From the NCBI GenBank assembly GCA_002104905.1, contig MCFE01000294.1, positions 1 through 64,000 on the forward strand: a DNA stretch of 64,000 bases, written 5' to 3'. This document shows, in pieces, positions 11,278 to 22,246 of this stretch. How positions within the stretch are numbered: position 1 is the first letter of the stretch; each line of letters starts with the position of its first letter. This DNA comes from Basidiobolus meristosporus CBS 931.73. Its lineage: Eukaryota; Basidiobolomycota; Basidiobolomycetes; Basidiobolales; Basidiobolaceae. Both the position numbers and the translations under genes were made by a program. Under the pieces are notes generated by a model. It saw only the letters and a program-made list of their open reading frames with translations. It was not told where the DNA came from and made no database searches.

Positions 11278-11645
11278 TGTTATGATCTGCCGCTTGAATG
11301 TTTAAGTTAGATCAGTTTTTAGTCAAATCAATTAGTATATGTTTAGGTTATCAGTATATCAGTATTATCTATGAAGTCAGTAGCATTAGTCAGCAAATGA
11401 ATCAGCAGATCCTTATCAGACAGAAATAGATATATTAAGTAGGATCTTATTGGGTGATGATGATGCAATCAAATGAGTCATCAGCCACAACCTACATTAG
11501 GAAATACAATTAGTCAGCAATTGATCAGGCAAAATGTATATAAGGAGCTGCTGGAACCTCAATAAAAATCAGTTCAAGTTTTAGTGAATACAATACTAGC
11601 TAAACTCCCTATTCCTCTACAACTCTTATACCAAGACTTGTAACA
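11278..11645 (+). repeat. 3' LTR of the young Ty3-like element
   Basis: 368 bp with the same TGTTATGATC...TTGTAACA termini as the 5' LTR, followed by the duplicated target AAAT (11646-11649). TGAGTCA is at 11474-11480. Confidence 0.95.
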
Positions 11646-11649
11646 AAAT

Positions 11650-12640
11650 AAAGCAAAGTTATTTAGCTCCCAACCAATCCACACTACTGACAGCAGCAGA
11701 AGAACAGCTCCACAACAGCTTGCTTTGACATTCAGTGTAATAAGCAGGGTTACAACCAAAAAAGGCCCTGTGGTGAGTGTGAGTATGCCTACTGAAGGGA
11801 ATTATTCAGACTCCTTATGCACTCAGTTGAGTAGGCAATTGGAAATCACCGCACAACTGCCAGCTGACCATATTGCTGTGGCAGATGAGAATGTAGCTGA
11901 AGCATTTCATTAAGTTGATGACCAGCAAGTGGCTGTTATAACATCACCACCACCCATATTAGCAAGTATGTTGTAAGCTCATACAATAATATTAAGGAGG
12001 CAATTAGGTGCAGTGGCTGATAAGAAAGATGTAATGGCCCAGAGAAATCAGAAAATAGTCCAGCATCAGGATGAGTGGATAAAAGGTGTGGAGCAATCAA
12101 TTTCCCAGGTGGAGATAGAAGTAGTTTTGCTGCAACAAAGGAACACAAGTAGCTGAATGTCATTGTGAAGACTTGAGCCATTTCTTAATGTAACAGCAGA
12201 GGAACACCATACAGCCCTTGAAGCACAAAAACAGTGCCCAAAGATTAAGCCCACAGAAAAACCTATCACAGCATGGGAGGGAGAGATAGTAGTGTTTATG
12301 CCAAAGCCCAAAAATCAAAAGATATTCAAGGTCTGTGAAGCCATTGAGTGCAATGATGATGAGTGGGCTAGTATTCCAGAGATTGTTAGAAGTCTAGCAC
12401 ACCAACACCTAAAGGCCAGCATACCATGAGAGCATCAGGAAGTAAAGGCCTAGCAGAATGTGCTTGTTGTGCTCCATAAGCATTGTCCTGGATTCAAATG
12501 AGCAAATGGTTCTGGGCCAGCATTATAATGCTAATAAGGTATCTCAAGAATAGCAGAAACCATCACAAGTGGAAGAACAAGGGTGCAATGGCCAAAAACT
12601 AGTGGCTTCCTCAAGAGCCCATTACATGCAGGGCTAAGAG
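11650..12640 (+). pseudogene. ORF2 of Tnp2 copy A (coiled-coil protein of unknown function), decayed
   Basis: Relic of the second gene of the Tnp2 element, best preserved at 51990-52769. Matching segments include ASPPPILAS-like text near 11950, RRQLGAVAD near 12000, QSISQVE near 12100, KPTEKPITAWEGE near 12250 and FKVCEAIECNDDEWA near 12330. At least five in-frame stops break it, for example at 12435 and 12453. It was separated from its divergent promoter by the insertion of 6708-11645. Function is not recognised. The C-terminal part has basic residues and conserved Trp and could bind DNA. Confidence 0.7.
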
Positions 12641-13037
12641 CCTCAAACAAGCATTATAGGGACATCATGTAACTGGAAGAGTGCCAATAGGGGAAAATCA
12701 TAGTCCTACCCAAGAATAACTTAGTCAAAGTAGCAATGAAGGACCTGGCAGTAGTAAAAACAAGTGGCCACCCCTGGATCCATCACAGCTGGGGCTTAGA
12801 GCTTGAAACAAGCAGGAAAGAAGTGACAGGTTGTCTGCTTAGTGCCAGGGAGGGACAAGCAGGCCAAAACAGATGCTTCAGAGCAGCATTCATTTAGGAA
12901 TAAATGTAGTTCAATACAGGAAGCACTCAGACAAGTTAGCAAGATATGGATGTATAAAAAAAAAGCTGCAGCTCTTGCCAATCAAAGCCATAAGCCAGGA
13001 ACAGACTGAATCTCATCATAGCCTAGAAGAATTACCA
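12641..13037 (+). other. 3' tail of Tnp2 copy A, related to 60659-61034
   Basis: Contains blocks shared with copy C, such as GGGACAAGCAGGCCAAAAC and GAAGCACTCAGACAA, in the same order and strand. No open frame survives. It is cut off by the LTR fragment at 13040. Confidence 0.5.
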
Positions 13038-13039
13038 AT

Positions 13040-13243
13040 TAGGATCTTACTGGGTTATGATGATGCAATCAGATGAGTCATCAGCTATAACTTACATTAG
13101 GAAATATCATTGTCAGTAATTGATATGACAAAATGTATATAAGGAGCTGCTGGTACCACAATAAAAACCAGCTCAAGTTTAGTGAATACAATACTAGCTA
13201 AACTCCCTATTCCTCTACAACTCTAATATCAAGACTTGTAACA
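13040..13243 (+). repeat. 5'-truncated LTR of Ty3 family 1
   Basis: Matches the last two thirds of the LTR at 6708-7075, from AGGATCTTA to GACTTGTAACA, with the TGAGTCA and TATATAA motifs. The first 160 bp or so are missing. Confidence 0.85.
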
Positions 13244-13440
13244 GTATCATATAAATGAATGATGAAGATTTTCCAACTTTGAGCAACAAAAGCTTGAGAC
13301 CCTGACCCAAGACTGGTGGCCCAAGTATGCCCTCAAATAAAAGGTCTTTACTATGCTAAAACTTTTGTACTAGTAACCATGTCTGATTGCATCAGATAAA
13401 TATTAGCTGTTGCAGCCAAATAAAGGTTTCTTATATATCA
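13244..13440. other. Unassigned spacer
   Basis: About 200 bases with no frame or motif. A stretch near 13265-13320 weakly resembles an inner part of the R repeat on the minus strand, but too weakly to call. Confidence 0.3.
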
Positions 13441-13750
13441 AATGAAAGGAAAAGCTGCATTTTTGAGCAGAGACCTCATAAGAATGTGTACATCAACCAT
13501 TGCAATGAGCTGGTGGACCAATTTTAACGCTTTTGTGTGTGCAAGCTCAAAAAATCTCTGTGTGGTCTTAAACAAACACCAAGTGCCTGTAATTGCAAGA
13601 TAGTTTTCTATTTGGAACCATTGAGTAACCAAAGGAGTACTACTGGCTATGATATCCACTATAAACTAAATAAAGCAAGTCCAGTTCTATTTGCTCCATA
13701 TGTGTATGATCATATTAAAGCCACCAATAACCAAGAAACATTGAAATAGA
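13441..13750 (+). pseudogene. Copia reverse-transcriptase fragment
   Basis: The frame at 13537-13749 reads CKLKKSLCGLKQTPSACN, then APYVYDHIKATNNQETLK. These are decayed forms of the copia RT blocks KLxKSLYGLKQAPRAW and YVDDLIIA. Upstream bases fit the DVKTAFLNG region with frame breaks. No LTR is attached. The Tnp2 end at 13754 cuts it. Confidence 0.75.
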
Positions 13751-13753
13751 CTA

Positions 13754-13940
13754 AGCCCTATGAAATATCATTGTCATGTACCCATCAAAAGACTGTGAAT
13801 CAAAGGTATTAAATCCATCAGAATATCCCGCAAAGGCCATCAAAAAAAATAATTGCGCCGCAGATATCATAAAAACTTGGTCAAAATTCTTTGTTGCAGC
13901 AATAAAAAGTGGCTTTGGATTGGTTCCCTGGCAATTTTCC
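13754..13940 (+). repeat. Isolated ORF2-side terminus of the Tnp2 element
   Basis: Starts AGCCCTATGAAAT and contains AATAATTGCGCC, AACTTGGTCAAAATT and GTGGCTTTGGATTGGTTCCC, all shared in order with 56897-57110 and, on the opposite strand, 61310-61525. Only about 190 bp survive, joined directly to Ty3 sequence. Confidence 0.7.
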
Positions 13941-13943
13941 AGA

Positions 13944-14440
13944 TAAATCCTTTTCCAGTAGCTGGTCAATTTGTCTTTTCATCTCTCTCAGTTCCAGTTA
14001 GCTGATTTGATACAAAGTCTTGCTCAACAAATGGCTATTACCATTGTCATTGGGATGTTCAACTTCTCTGATTGGCGGTGAGCTCACAAGTTTGACTGAA
14101 AAAACATTGCAATAATCATTAAAAAAGTTTAGACTTTGAGACAAGCTGGGTAGCAGAAGTACCCTTTAGCACTGCCAAGAAAGACATCTGGGAACCTCTT
14201 TTATGTGCTCGGTAGAGCTGTGTCTATCCAGCACACTTGTGTGACAAAAGATGAATTTACTCAAATGTCAATCCAGTAGAGAAGGTACTTGCTCTTTATT
14301 GTGTTGTCCGTTTAGATCTGGGTGGCATTGATTCTCTAGTAGATTGATGCATTTTAATAGAAGAGTCATGTTATTGCATGCACAAGGTCAAACTTGCAGT
14401 TACCAAAAATGTAGGCCTGCAAGTACACTACTAGTAAATA
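13944..14440 (-). pseudogene. Ty3-like protease-to-RT linker fragment
   Basis: The minus strand resembles family-1 Pol between protease and RT: a [10 protein letters not shown]-like start near 13950-13990, an SPPIREVEH-like segment near 14060-14090, and a block near 14390-14420 corresponding to the protease end. Frames are broken. It is more diverged than the copy at 16330-24636. Confidence 0.65.
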
Positions 14441-14460
14441 CTGCCAGCCCCTAATTCTCC

Positions 14461-16225
14461 TCAACTTGAATCTGCTGCCTATCTTATGGTATCAGAGCAG
14501 AAAACTGATCATAGTCTCACTGGTATATGAGCCTAAGTCACCATCTAACCTATATAGCTACCTGTATTCATTGCTGGATGAATTTTCCATGCTTTCATGC
14601 TGGATGATTGTTAGTCAAGTAATTAGCCTTTGGCTGGAATACAGGATTAATTGGAAGCTGGCGATACTTAAGATAGAGGATATCTGCTGGAGCAAAAGCT
14701 TTCCACTGGGAGCAATGCATTTGATAATCAACAATAGCCCTATATTGACAACCAAGTTATATAAGAGGCATTTTAAGCAAAACGAGCCCTTCATAATACC
14801 AGAAAAATTTGAAACAATTGGTAAGATATTACACAGTATTGGCTACCCTAAGTACTTCTAGAAGCATTGGGAGTCATATGCAGACATTGTAGGAATATTT
14901 ATCCAGAAGCAGATCAGCAATGCCAACTTGACACATATACAGCTTTTGTACAAAGTGGTTGTGATAGAAGCTACTTAGGGTTAATATCATATGGGGCTAA
15001 TACCAATAATATGGGCAAAAGAAATATGGGAAAATACTGATAAGATAAAATATGGACAAGTTCATCATAATAGCTATATGAATAAACTTCTCTGTGGGAG
15101 GTATGTTTACCCTACCACACTGCTACTGTCGCTGTTCTCTACTCCATCTTGTCTGCTGTGTGGACAATATTGGGCATTGCTTCACCTGGTGGTTTCCTAT
15201 GAAGAGGATGTGTAGGGAGATTGGAAGACAAGTCAAGTTGCAGCTACTACCATATCTCAATGTCATCAAGAATATTACCTACAAGTATGTCATGGATGTG
15301 ATTAGTTGGCACATGGAGGACAGCCAGGAAGAGTTGGAAAATGCTGAGGACAGATGTGCATATGGAGACACCTATGCATGTGGCATTAAGAAGCTAAGCA
15401 GCCCCAATGTGTGGGTAATCAGTTGAGTAATGCAAAGTTGGGTTGGCTGAAACAAGCAGCTAATTGTGGTTAGGAAAACTCTACCAAAGTATGTCAGGTT
15501 TCTCTGGGTCACAAGTCAGTTTCAGCTCCATTCAATACAGAATTCACACAAATAATAGCCAGAATGCACCTATATGGAGGGCTAGAATCCAGAGGGGAGA
15601 GGGAATATATTGGCTAAATACCAAAAAGTACTTTGCAGTGATTCAGGAGGTATTCATAGTGGAAGTGGCAGCAACCAGGCATATGTTTGCAAGATGTGTA
15701 TGTACCAGCAATACATGGTATATGGCAACTTTGCATGTATTATGCTAAAAAGCCATAAAGTTGAGATGATACAAGTGTTTCAGTTACAGCAGGTGTGTGC
15801 ATTTGTAGAAGTTAGTAAACAGGAGGCCATATTTTTTTGTTTTCACTATATATGGAATACCCAAGCAAATAGTGGATACCAAATAAAAAGGGCTGATTCT
15901 ACAGTGGAATATGTGAATTGCGCAAATGGGGGTAGAGAAAGGAAACACCACTTGCTAAATTTGTATGGTAGCATTATATAGAGGACTAGTAATAGGCTGC
16001 CATAATGCTGCAATAATTCCTTCAGAGGCTTGTGATGAGGCCATCTAAACACCACCAAGTTTTTTGCCATATAAGGCAAGTGGATGTACTGGCTGGTTTG
16101 ATCCACCCAAATAGTTGAAGAGTGCACTAAGACTACAACAATGCCCTGCCACCCCTGGCAAAACAGTACCCAAGTACAGTAATGCTTTAACTTTATTTGG
16201 CCTTAAAATTAGCCAAATGCCACAC
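14461..16225 (+). pseudogene. Tnp2-like transposase, C-terminal half (copy D)
   Basis: Begins in the catalytic core (NLLPILWYQSRKL, SLVYEPKSPSNL), then ICWSKSFPLGAMHL near 14680, a cysteine-containing region at 15094-15200, GEGIYWLNTKK near 15600 and a C-terminal part to about 15980. A non-coding tail ends near 16225, like 37900-37950. The first half, including the Cys cluster, is absent. Stops and frameshifts occur throughout. The junction at 16226 leads directly into ORF2 sequence of copy E on the other strand. Confidence 0.75.
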
Positions 16226-16226
16226 T

Positions 16227-16329
16227 AAGCCTTTTGATGATACTGTGCTAGATCTCTGATAGCTTCTTGATTATTAGCACATTCTTGATCATGGTATTCA
16301 ACAGCATGACTTTTAGGCTTGGCTATAAG
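16227..16329 (-). pseudogene. ORF2 of Tnp2 copy E, C-terminal piece
   Basis: The reverse complement encodes text like AKPKSHAVEYHDQECANNQEAIRDLA, aligning with PKPKNQ...IEYNNEEWANIQDTVRSLA of the copy at 51990-52769. Its N-terminal continuation is at 24637-25240, beyond the Ty3 insertion 16330-24636. Confidence 0.6.
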
Positions 16330-16590
16330 TGTTACAAGTCTTGGTATAAGAATTGTAGAGGAATAGGAAGTTTAGCTAGTATTGGATCCACTAAAACTTG
16401 AGTTGATTTTCATTGAGGTTCCAGCAGCTCCTTATATACTTTTTGCCAGATAAATTGCAGACTAATTGTATTTCCTAATGTAGGTGGTGGTTGATGACTC
16501 ATTTGATTGCATCATTTTCACCTAATAAGATCCTACTTGGTATACCTATTACTCTCTATTAAGTATATGCTGATTCATTTGATACAACAG
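16330..16590 (-). repeat. Truncated 3' LTR of Ty3 copy 16330-24636
   Basis: Begins TGTTACAAGTCTTGG, the reverse complement of the family-1 LTR end, and contains GATGACTCATTTGA. It degenerates after about 16590, where it runs into integrase sequence. Confidence 0.8.
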
Positions 16591-16599
16591 TTGCATTTC

Positions 16600-17933
16600 C
16601 TGGTGGTTGTTAGTCTTCTGATAAAGTCAATTCCACAACTTTCAAATGATCTTACTGGCTCCAAGTGATAGAGTTTGGCAATCCTTTGTGGCTGCCCTTG
16701 ATTGATATGGCAATTTGGGCATGTTTTCACTAGCTTCTCAATGCCATGTTTCATTCTGGGCCACCATGCTCTGGCTTTTGCATGGCTATTGGTTCCTTTG
16801 ATTCCAAGATGTCCACATCCGTTGTGTATCTATGTATGAGATCCAGGCGTGCAACATAAGGGCAATAGGCAATAGGGCTTCCATCAACAATTTGGTAGAG
16901 GGTTTCATCTTGTACTACAAATTTGCTAGCTTCATCCAGGATTATCTTCTTGATATCTTCATCCACCTCTTTAGGGATGGCTTAGTCCTCCAAGTACTTT
17001 TGTAATAGGCTAGGCCAATCTGATTCATGCACCAAGTTGAGTTGTGCAACTTGTTCTAATATTGATAAGGCATCAGCAGCTATTTTGTTTTTCCCAGGGC
17101 AGTAGACAATCTCCATATCAAATTGCTGAATGTATCTGCTCCATCTTGTCATTCTTCTACAGAGTACATTCTGAGTAAATATATACTTGAGGGAGGCATG
17201 ATCAGTCTTCACAGTGCTTTTTACTCCTTCAATAAAGCATCTCCATGTCTTCACACAGTGTATTATAGCAAGCATCTTTGTCTTATGCACTGGATAGTTT
17301 TGTTCTGCTGAGTTCAGTTTCTTGGATTCAAAGGCAACTAGGTAGTCCTTTCCCTCATGTACTTGGCCCAGAACTCCACCAATTGCATAGTCTGAAGCAT
17401 CTGTGCACAGTGTAAATATTTTGCTGAAGTCCAGTATTCTTAAGCTTGGCAGCTTAGCAAGCTCATTTGTAAGTGTATAGAAGGCAGTCTCACAAGCTAT
17501 GACCCACTTGTAGCTATTGACATTCTTGAGGATATCAGTTAAAGGGGCTGCAATACTTGCAAAGGACTTGACAAATCTCCAACAATAGGAGACCATTCCA
17601 AGGAATGATTTGCATTCAGCTATACTATGGGGCTGCTTCAGATTCTGGATAACTTTAACCTGCTTAGGGTCTAAGGTTACTCCTGTTCTAGTCACTATGT
17701 GTCCCATATAATCAATGTGTTCCTTGAAGAATTCACACTTGGGTAGTGTGCCATAAAGCTTGTTCTCTCTTAGCTTCTTCAAGACCTTTTCAATGTGCAC
17801 TAAATGATCCTCTTCTGTCTTGCTGTATATCAATATATCATATAGGTAGATTATCACAAACTTGTCTCAGTACTCCTGGAAGACAGTCTGCATCAGGGTC
17901 ATGAATGTTGCAGGGGCATTGGTGAGTCCAATA
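16600..17933 (-). pseudogene. Ty3 Pol: RT end, RNase H and integrase N-terminus
   Basis: The minus frame at 16982-17857 (291 residues) carries IIYLYDILIYS (YLDD changed to YLYD), [13 protein letters not shown] of RNase H and VYCPGKN; 16751-16966 continues to the start of the integrase finger. It aligns along its length with residues 670-1050 of the intact protein at 7134-11267. The YLYD change removes one catalytic Asp, and the DDE core is missing. Confidence 0.85.
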
Positions 17934-18302
17934 TGTTGCAACTTAAGAAGTGATTTGGATATAAGGAACTTATCAAGAAATAGTGATAATAGTTGAACTG
18001 TTGTTTATTCATAAAGAAGCTCAGTATTTATACCTTTGTAGAAGTAATACAGCTGCAACACTAAGTAGGGAGGGTTTCTCAATATTCAGGAGCATTCTGT
18101 AACAGTTTCAGGGTTAGTACATAATGTTTGGTAATAGTGCTAATTTGATCCTGACTATATGGGAATAATCATAAGATCATATATCTGGAGAAAGTGGCAA
18201 AGTTAAGGCAGTAAATGAGTCCTACAGTGACTAAGACTAGCCTAGAATTGTTAAGTAAATTTTTAGCTGCTGAATGATACCAAATAGTCCAATATTTCAA
18301 CA
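17934..18302 (-). repeat. 3' LTR of copia 17934-22615
   Basis: Starts TGTTGCAACTTAAG and ends AATATTTCAACA. The adjoining CTACCCCTCAAC (18303-18314) is the reverse complement of the polypurine tract and overlaps the end of pol. Confidence 0.93.
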
Positions 18303-18827
18303 CTACCCCTCAACTAAATAATTTCTTAATCCCAATTTCTCTCTAAGGATCTCCAACTGTGGCCTAGCTAGTGGTTTTGTCAATATGTCTGCCACCATTT
18401 TGTCAGTTGGGCAGTAAACCAGCTCCACTAAGTTATTTTCTACAGCTTCCCTCACAAAGTGATGCTGTATATCAATGTGCTTAGTTCTGGCATGATTAGT
18501 AGGATTTCTAGCGAATGAAATACAACTTTGATTATCCTTGTGAATACATGTTGGTTCACCTGAATTAAAACCTAAGTCTTTGAATAATTTTTGTAGCCAT
18601 ATAGCCTCCTTAGTGGCTTGACATGCAGCCATATATTTGGCTTCAGTTGTAGATAGTGCCACAGTTGGTTGTTTCTTGCAATTCCAAGTAATAGCTGCAC
18701 CAGCATAAAAAAATACATAGCCTGTGGTAGAGCATCTGTCAATCAGATCCCTACCCCAATCTGAATCACTATAACCATCAAATTTTTGCCTGTTAGCAGC
18801 TCCAGAGTATTCCAGTACCATATTCAT
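18303..18827 (-). pseudogene. Copia RNase H domain
   Basis: 174 codons containing GYSDSDWGRDLIDRCSTTGY, ALSTTEAKYMA, the DNQSCISFARNP block, HIDIQHHFVREAV and ADILTKPL, the usual C-terminal copia motifs. It is separated from RT by a frameshift near 18830-18870. The catalytic acidic residues appear intact. Confidence 0.92.
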
Positions 18828-20851
18828 GGTACCTTGTAGATATCTGATAATCTGCTTAACTGCTGCAATTTATCTGATCCATATTTCTGCATGAATTGAC
18901 TGACTATTCCAACTGCTACTGCAATATCTGGACGTGTAGACACCATCAAGTACGTTAGGCTACCAACCATTGATTGATAGGGAAAGTTTGGGTCCAAATT
19001 TGAGCCGTTTTCATCTATAACTGGCTGAGATTTGCTTAATTTCAGGTTATTGTCCATAGGGGTTGCTGCAGGTTTGCAATTTTCCATTTTGAAGCGTCTA
19101 AGAATGTCACTGATGTACTTAGACTGATTCAGCACAACTTTCTGCGTAGGTATGTCAAATTTGACCTCAAATCCAACAAAATAGCTCAATTTTCCAAGAT
19201 CTTTCATCTCAAACTTGCTGAAGAGATCTGATTTTGTCTGTTTAAGTGCCTCTTGATCACTTGTAGCTATAATTAGGTCGTCCACATAAAGAACTAGGAT
19301 GATCACACCCTTTTTGAGCTGTTTTACATATATACTGTGATCTGCAGTGCTACGAGAGAACCCAATTTCTTCTAGATATGTGTTAATCTTGTTATACCAT
19401 GCTCTGGGTGCCTGCTTAAGCCCATACAACAATTTTCTAAGTTTGCACACCTTATGGGGGCTTTTTGGATTGGTAAGACCTTCTGGTTGCTCCATATATA
19501 TAGTTTCTTGCAAATACCCATTTAGAAAGGCTGTTTTGACGTCCATTTGGTGTAGATCTAGACTGTGTACAGCTGCCAGGGCTAGAACTGTCCTAATACA
19601 GTTAAACTTGGCAACCGGAGAAAATGTTTCCTTAAAGTCTAGTCCCTGGATCTGGGAATAGCCTTTAGCTACCAATCTAGCCTTGTACTTATCAATGGCA
19701 CCATTTGAGGTTATCTTGATCTTGTAGACCCATCTACATCCTATTGGCTTTCTCCCATTTGGTAAATCTACCAGTTCCCACATTTTTGTCTTGATCAGTG
19801 ATTGGTACTCCTCCTGCATGGCTTGTTGCCACTTAGTAGCATCTGGACCTTGCATTGCCTGTTCCAGATTCTGAGGTTCGGCACATAAGGCAAGATAAGC
19901 TTCTTCATGATCATTGGATGTCTGCCACCAGGATCCAGGGGCATTTTGTATTCTGGTAGATCTCCTAACTGGGATAAACTGTTCTGATCTGGAACTGGTA
20001 GAAATATCTTCCATCTCTGGCTGGATTTGGTACGTATCTTCTTCATTTGTGTTGATTTCATCATCAGGCAGCTGGCCAATGATTTCTGTGGCTTTCTGAT
20101 CTGAGATCTCCTCAAATACAACGTCCCTGCTCTTGATCAGCTTCTGAATTTTGCCATCATACACTCTATACCCTTTAGTATCTTCACAATACCCAAGAAA
20201 GATCCCTTTTCTACTCTTTGGTTCCAACTTTGAGCGTTTTTTGTCAGGGATGTGATAAAAAACATCACTGCCAAAGATCCTGAGGTGCTGGAGATCTGGT
20301 TTTTTGCCTGTATATGCTTCAAAGGGTGTAGAATCACGTAGTGCTGTTGTTGGGCATCTGTTCTTGATGTATACAGCGGTAGCAACAGATTCAGCCCAAA
20401 ACTTGTAGTCCATTCCCTTATCATGTAGCATAGATCTTCCCATCTCTACTATTGTTCTATTTGCACGTTCTGCTTCTCCATTTTGCTGTGGAGAATGTGG
20501 AACTGTGGTCTGTTGAAGTATACCAGTAGACAAGCAGTATTTTGCCAACTCCTTTGAGCAGTATTCTCCTCCATTGTCACTTTGTAGTACCTTCAATTTA
20601 CACCCAGTTTGTGTTTCTGCCATGTTCTTGAAGTGCTTAAACGTCTCTAAAGCTTCATCCTTTGTTTTGAGGAAGTACACCCATGTATATCTTGTCTTGT
20701 CATCAATAAACGTCATAAAGTATCTCTTGGCTCCAAAGGACAGTGCTCTCATGGGGCCACATATGTCTGAGTGTACAATAGCCAATATTTCGGTGGTATT
20801 GATGCCTTCTGAGCTCTTGAAACGTTGCCTAGCTTGTTTGCATATGAACAT
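18824..20851 (-). pseudogene. Copia integrase core and reverse transcriptase (675 codons open)
   Basis: Integrase: HSDICGPM and LQSDNGGEY supply the two Asp and QQNGEAERAN the Glu of the DDE triad; a hydrophobic region and FLGY follow. RT: ARLVAKGYSQ, DVKTAFLNG, CKLRKLLYGLKQAPRAW and LYVDDLII are all present. It ends by frameshift in the segment before RNase H. Upstream, 20749-21267 overlaps it in another frame and holds the integrase finger, so a second frameshift lies near 20800. The residues themselves look functional. Confidence 0.93.
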
Positions 20852-21640
20852 ACCTTACAAACATTCATTTTGATCGGAATTGAGTATTTTAGGCCCAAAA
20901 CAAGCTGATTTTTCACCAATTGGCTCATTTTCTGCTCCCCTATGTGTCCTAGCCTCCTATGCCATGTCTCCCAGTTGGTTTCATCAGTTTCAGCAATGTT
21001 GACATACTCAGGTACAATGATCTTGCATTGTAACTTGTATATATTGTGATCTCTGATTCCCAAAGCTAATTTTTGTCCATTTTCACTCAATATTGAGCAG
21101 CTCAGCTTAGTAAAAACAAATTTCAGTCCCTGAGTAGTTGCTTTACTGACTGAGAGTAGGTTCTTAGCTATTCCAGGTACATAGAGTACGTCAGTCAGTT
21201 TTGCTGTTGTTGCCCCTGAGTTATCACTCATATTTAGTTGTATAGACCCACTGGCAGTAGCTTCCAATGCAGAGTTATCTCCCAGATAAACCTTTCTTAC
21301 AGGAATAGTCTTTAAGTTGCTGAACCAATTCTTTATACCACAAATATGCTGTGATGCTCCAGAGTCAATATACCATTCATTACTTTGGTTACTTGAACTC
21401 TCTTGTACAGTGACAAATAACTGTTCATCAGTAGTTATATGGTTTGCCTGCTCTAGTTTCTGTTTTTTGTATGCTTGTTTCTTCTTGCATTCTCTTGCCC
21501 AGTGTCCTGGCTTCTTACAGTAGTTACAGCAGCCAGGTTTTCTTCGGTTTTGTTGCTTTCCCTTCTTTTCTGTATGCCTTTCTGAACTGAATAAAGCATT
21601 ATCTTCAATTTTCTCTGCTTGATCATTACGTCTGAGTTCT
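20749..21640 (-). pseudogene. Copia zinc knuckle, protease and integrase HHCC finger
   Basis: The knuckle CNYCKKPGHWAREC is at about 21485-21530. The protease WYIDSGASQH lies near 21350. The pre-integrase region ends with WHRRLGHIGEQKM and CKVC (20749-21267), the HHCC finger. The knuckle is one frame off from gag because of a shift near 21660. Confidence 0.88.
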
Positions 21641-22210
21641 TCATGGAGAAGTCTTCCTTTGACAGTCTAAAGTCAAGTTGTCTTCTCTGCTTTCAAAAGA
21701 AAGTATGAGTGGCTCATACTTGTCTGGTAGGCTGCAAAGCAGACAAAGTATCTTTTCTTCATCATCTACACCAGCATTAATACTGTAAAGTTCTTCTGCA
21801 AGTGTCTCCATTCTGGTAATTAGTTGTAGCATGTCATCATCTGGCCTTTTTCTCATGTTGAAGAACTTTTGTTTCAAATAAAGCTTGCTTGATACTGACT
21901 TTGCTCTAAAGATATTCTCTAAGGATTCCCATGCTGCTTTGGCAGTATTTGAGGCATGGATTCGTCCAATGAAGGAGTCTTGCACATTGATGCATATTGC
22001 ATTGAAGGCCTTTCTCTCCTTCTCTTGAAACTTCTCCACATCTTCTGCTGTTCCTTTGGGCTCAACTTCCTTTCCTGTTACTATGTTCCAAAGCTTTCTT
22101 TCCTCAAGGTGGATCTGCATCTTGATTCTCCAAAGTCTGTATTTCTTCCCATCAAACCTCTCCTTTACAGGGAAGATGTTGGTATTGCTTTGTTTGCTGG
22201 TAGAAGTCAT
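21641..22210 (-). pseudogene. Copia gag (189 codons before a frameshift)
   Basis: Starts MTSTSKQSNTNIFPV and shows the family features: FDGKKYRLWRIKM, LWNIVTGKEVEP, AWESLENIF, LYLKQKFFNMR and a LPDKYEPLILSF block. Translation would end early at about 21641 because of a one-base shift. The ATG at 22210 is 37 bases after the LTR. Confidence 0.9.
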
Positions 22211-22230
22211 CTTTAGGATAGATTAAGGCA

Positions 22231-22246
22231 ATCAGGGCTCAAAACC
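22231..22246 (-). promoter_or_regulatory. Half-tRNA primer-binding site of copia 17934-22615
   Basis: In element sense GGTTTTGAGCCCTGAT directly follows the 5' LTR. It is one mismatch from the GGTTATGAGCCC complement of the initiator tRNA-Met anticodon arm seen at 5318-5334. Confidence 0.75.

Larger units (their letters stand above)
6708..11645 (+). mobile_element. Young, apparently complete Ty3-like LTR retrotransposon (family 1)
   Basis: Two 368-bp LTRs (6708-7075 and 11278-11645) differ at only two positions that I can find (A/G in ATGAARTCAG, T/C in CAATAYTAGC). They flank a primer-binding site, a single long gag-pol frame and a purine tract. AAAT occurs immediately outside both ends, a 4-bp target-site duplication. 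The insertion lies in the divergent promoter of Tnp2 copy A. Near-identical LTRs, an open frame and retained CpG sites all indicate recent transposition. The order protease, RT, RNase H, integrase is that of Ty3/gypsy elements. Confidence 0.95.
1..13037 (-). mobile_element. Tnp2-type DNA transposon, copy A (composite, with two LTR elements nested in it)
   Basis: A decayed Tnp2-type transposon spans this interval. Its transposase runs leftwards (379-2383 and 5684-6600) and its second gene ORF2 runs rightwards (11650-12640), with sequence related to the tail of copy C at 12700-13037. Two LTR elements split it: 2384-5683, flanked by ATTAC on both sides, and 6708-11645. The left edge near positions 10-180 resembles the right end of copy B (60480-60640): both contain a run like AATAATTTGRTCC followed by GGATCCAATC. 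The extreme terminal bases are not clear. Order and orientation of the parts agree with copies F/G, H/I and B, so I treat them as one element. Confidence 0.75.
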
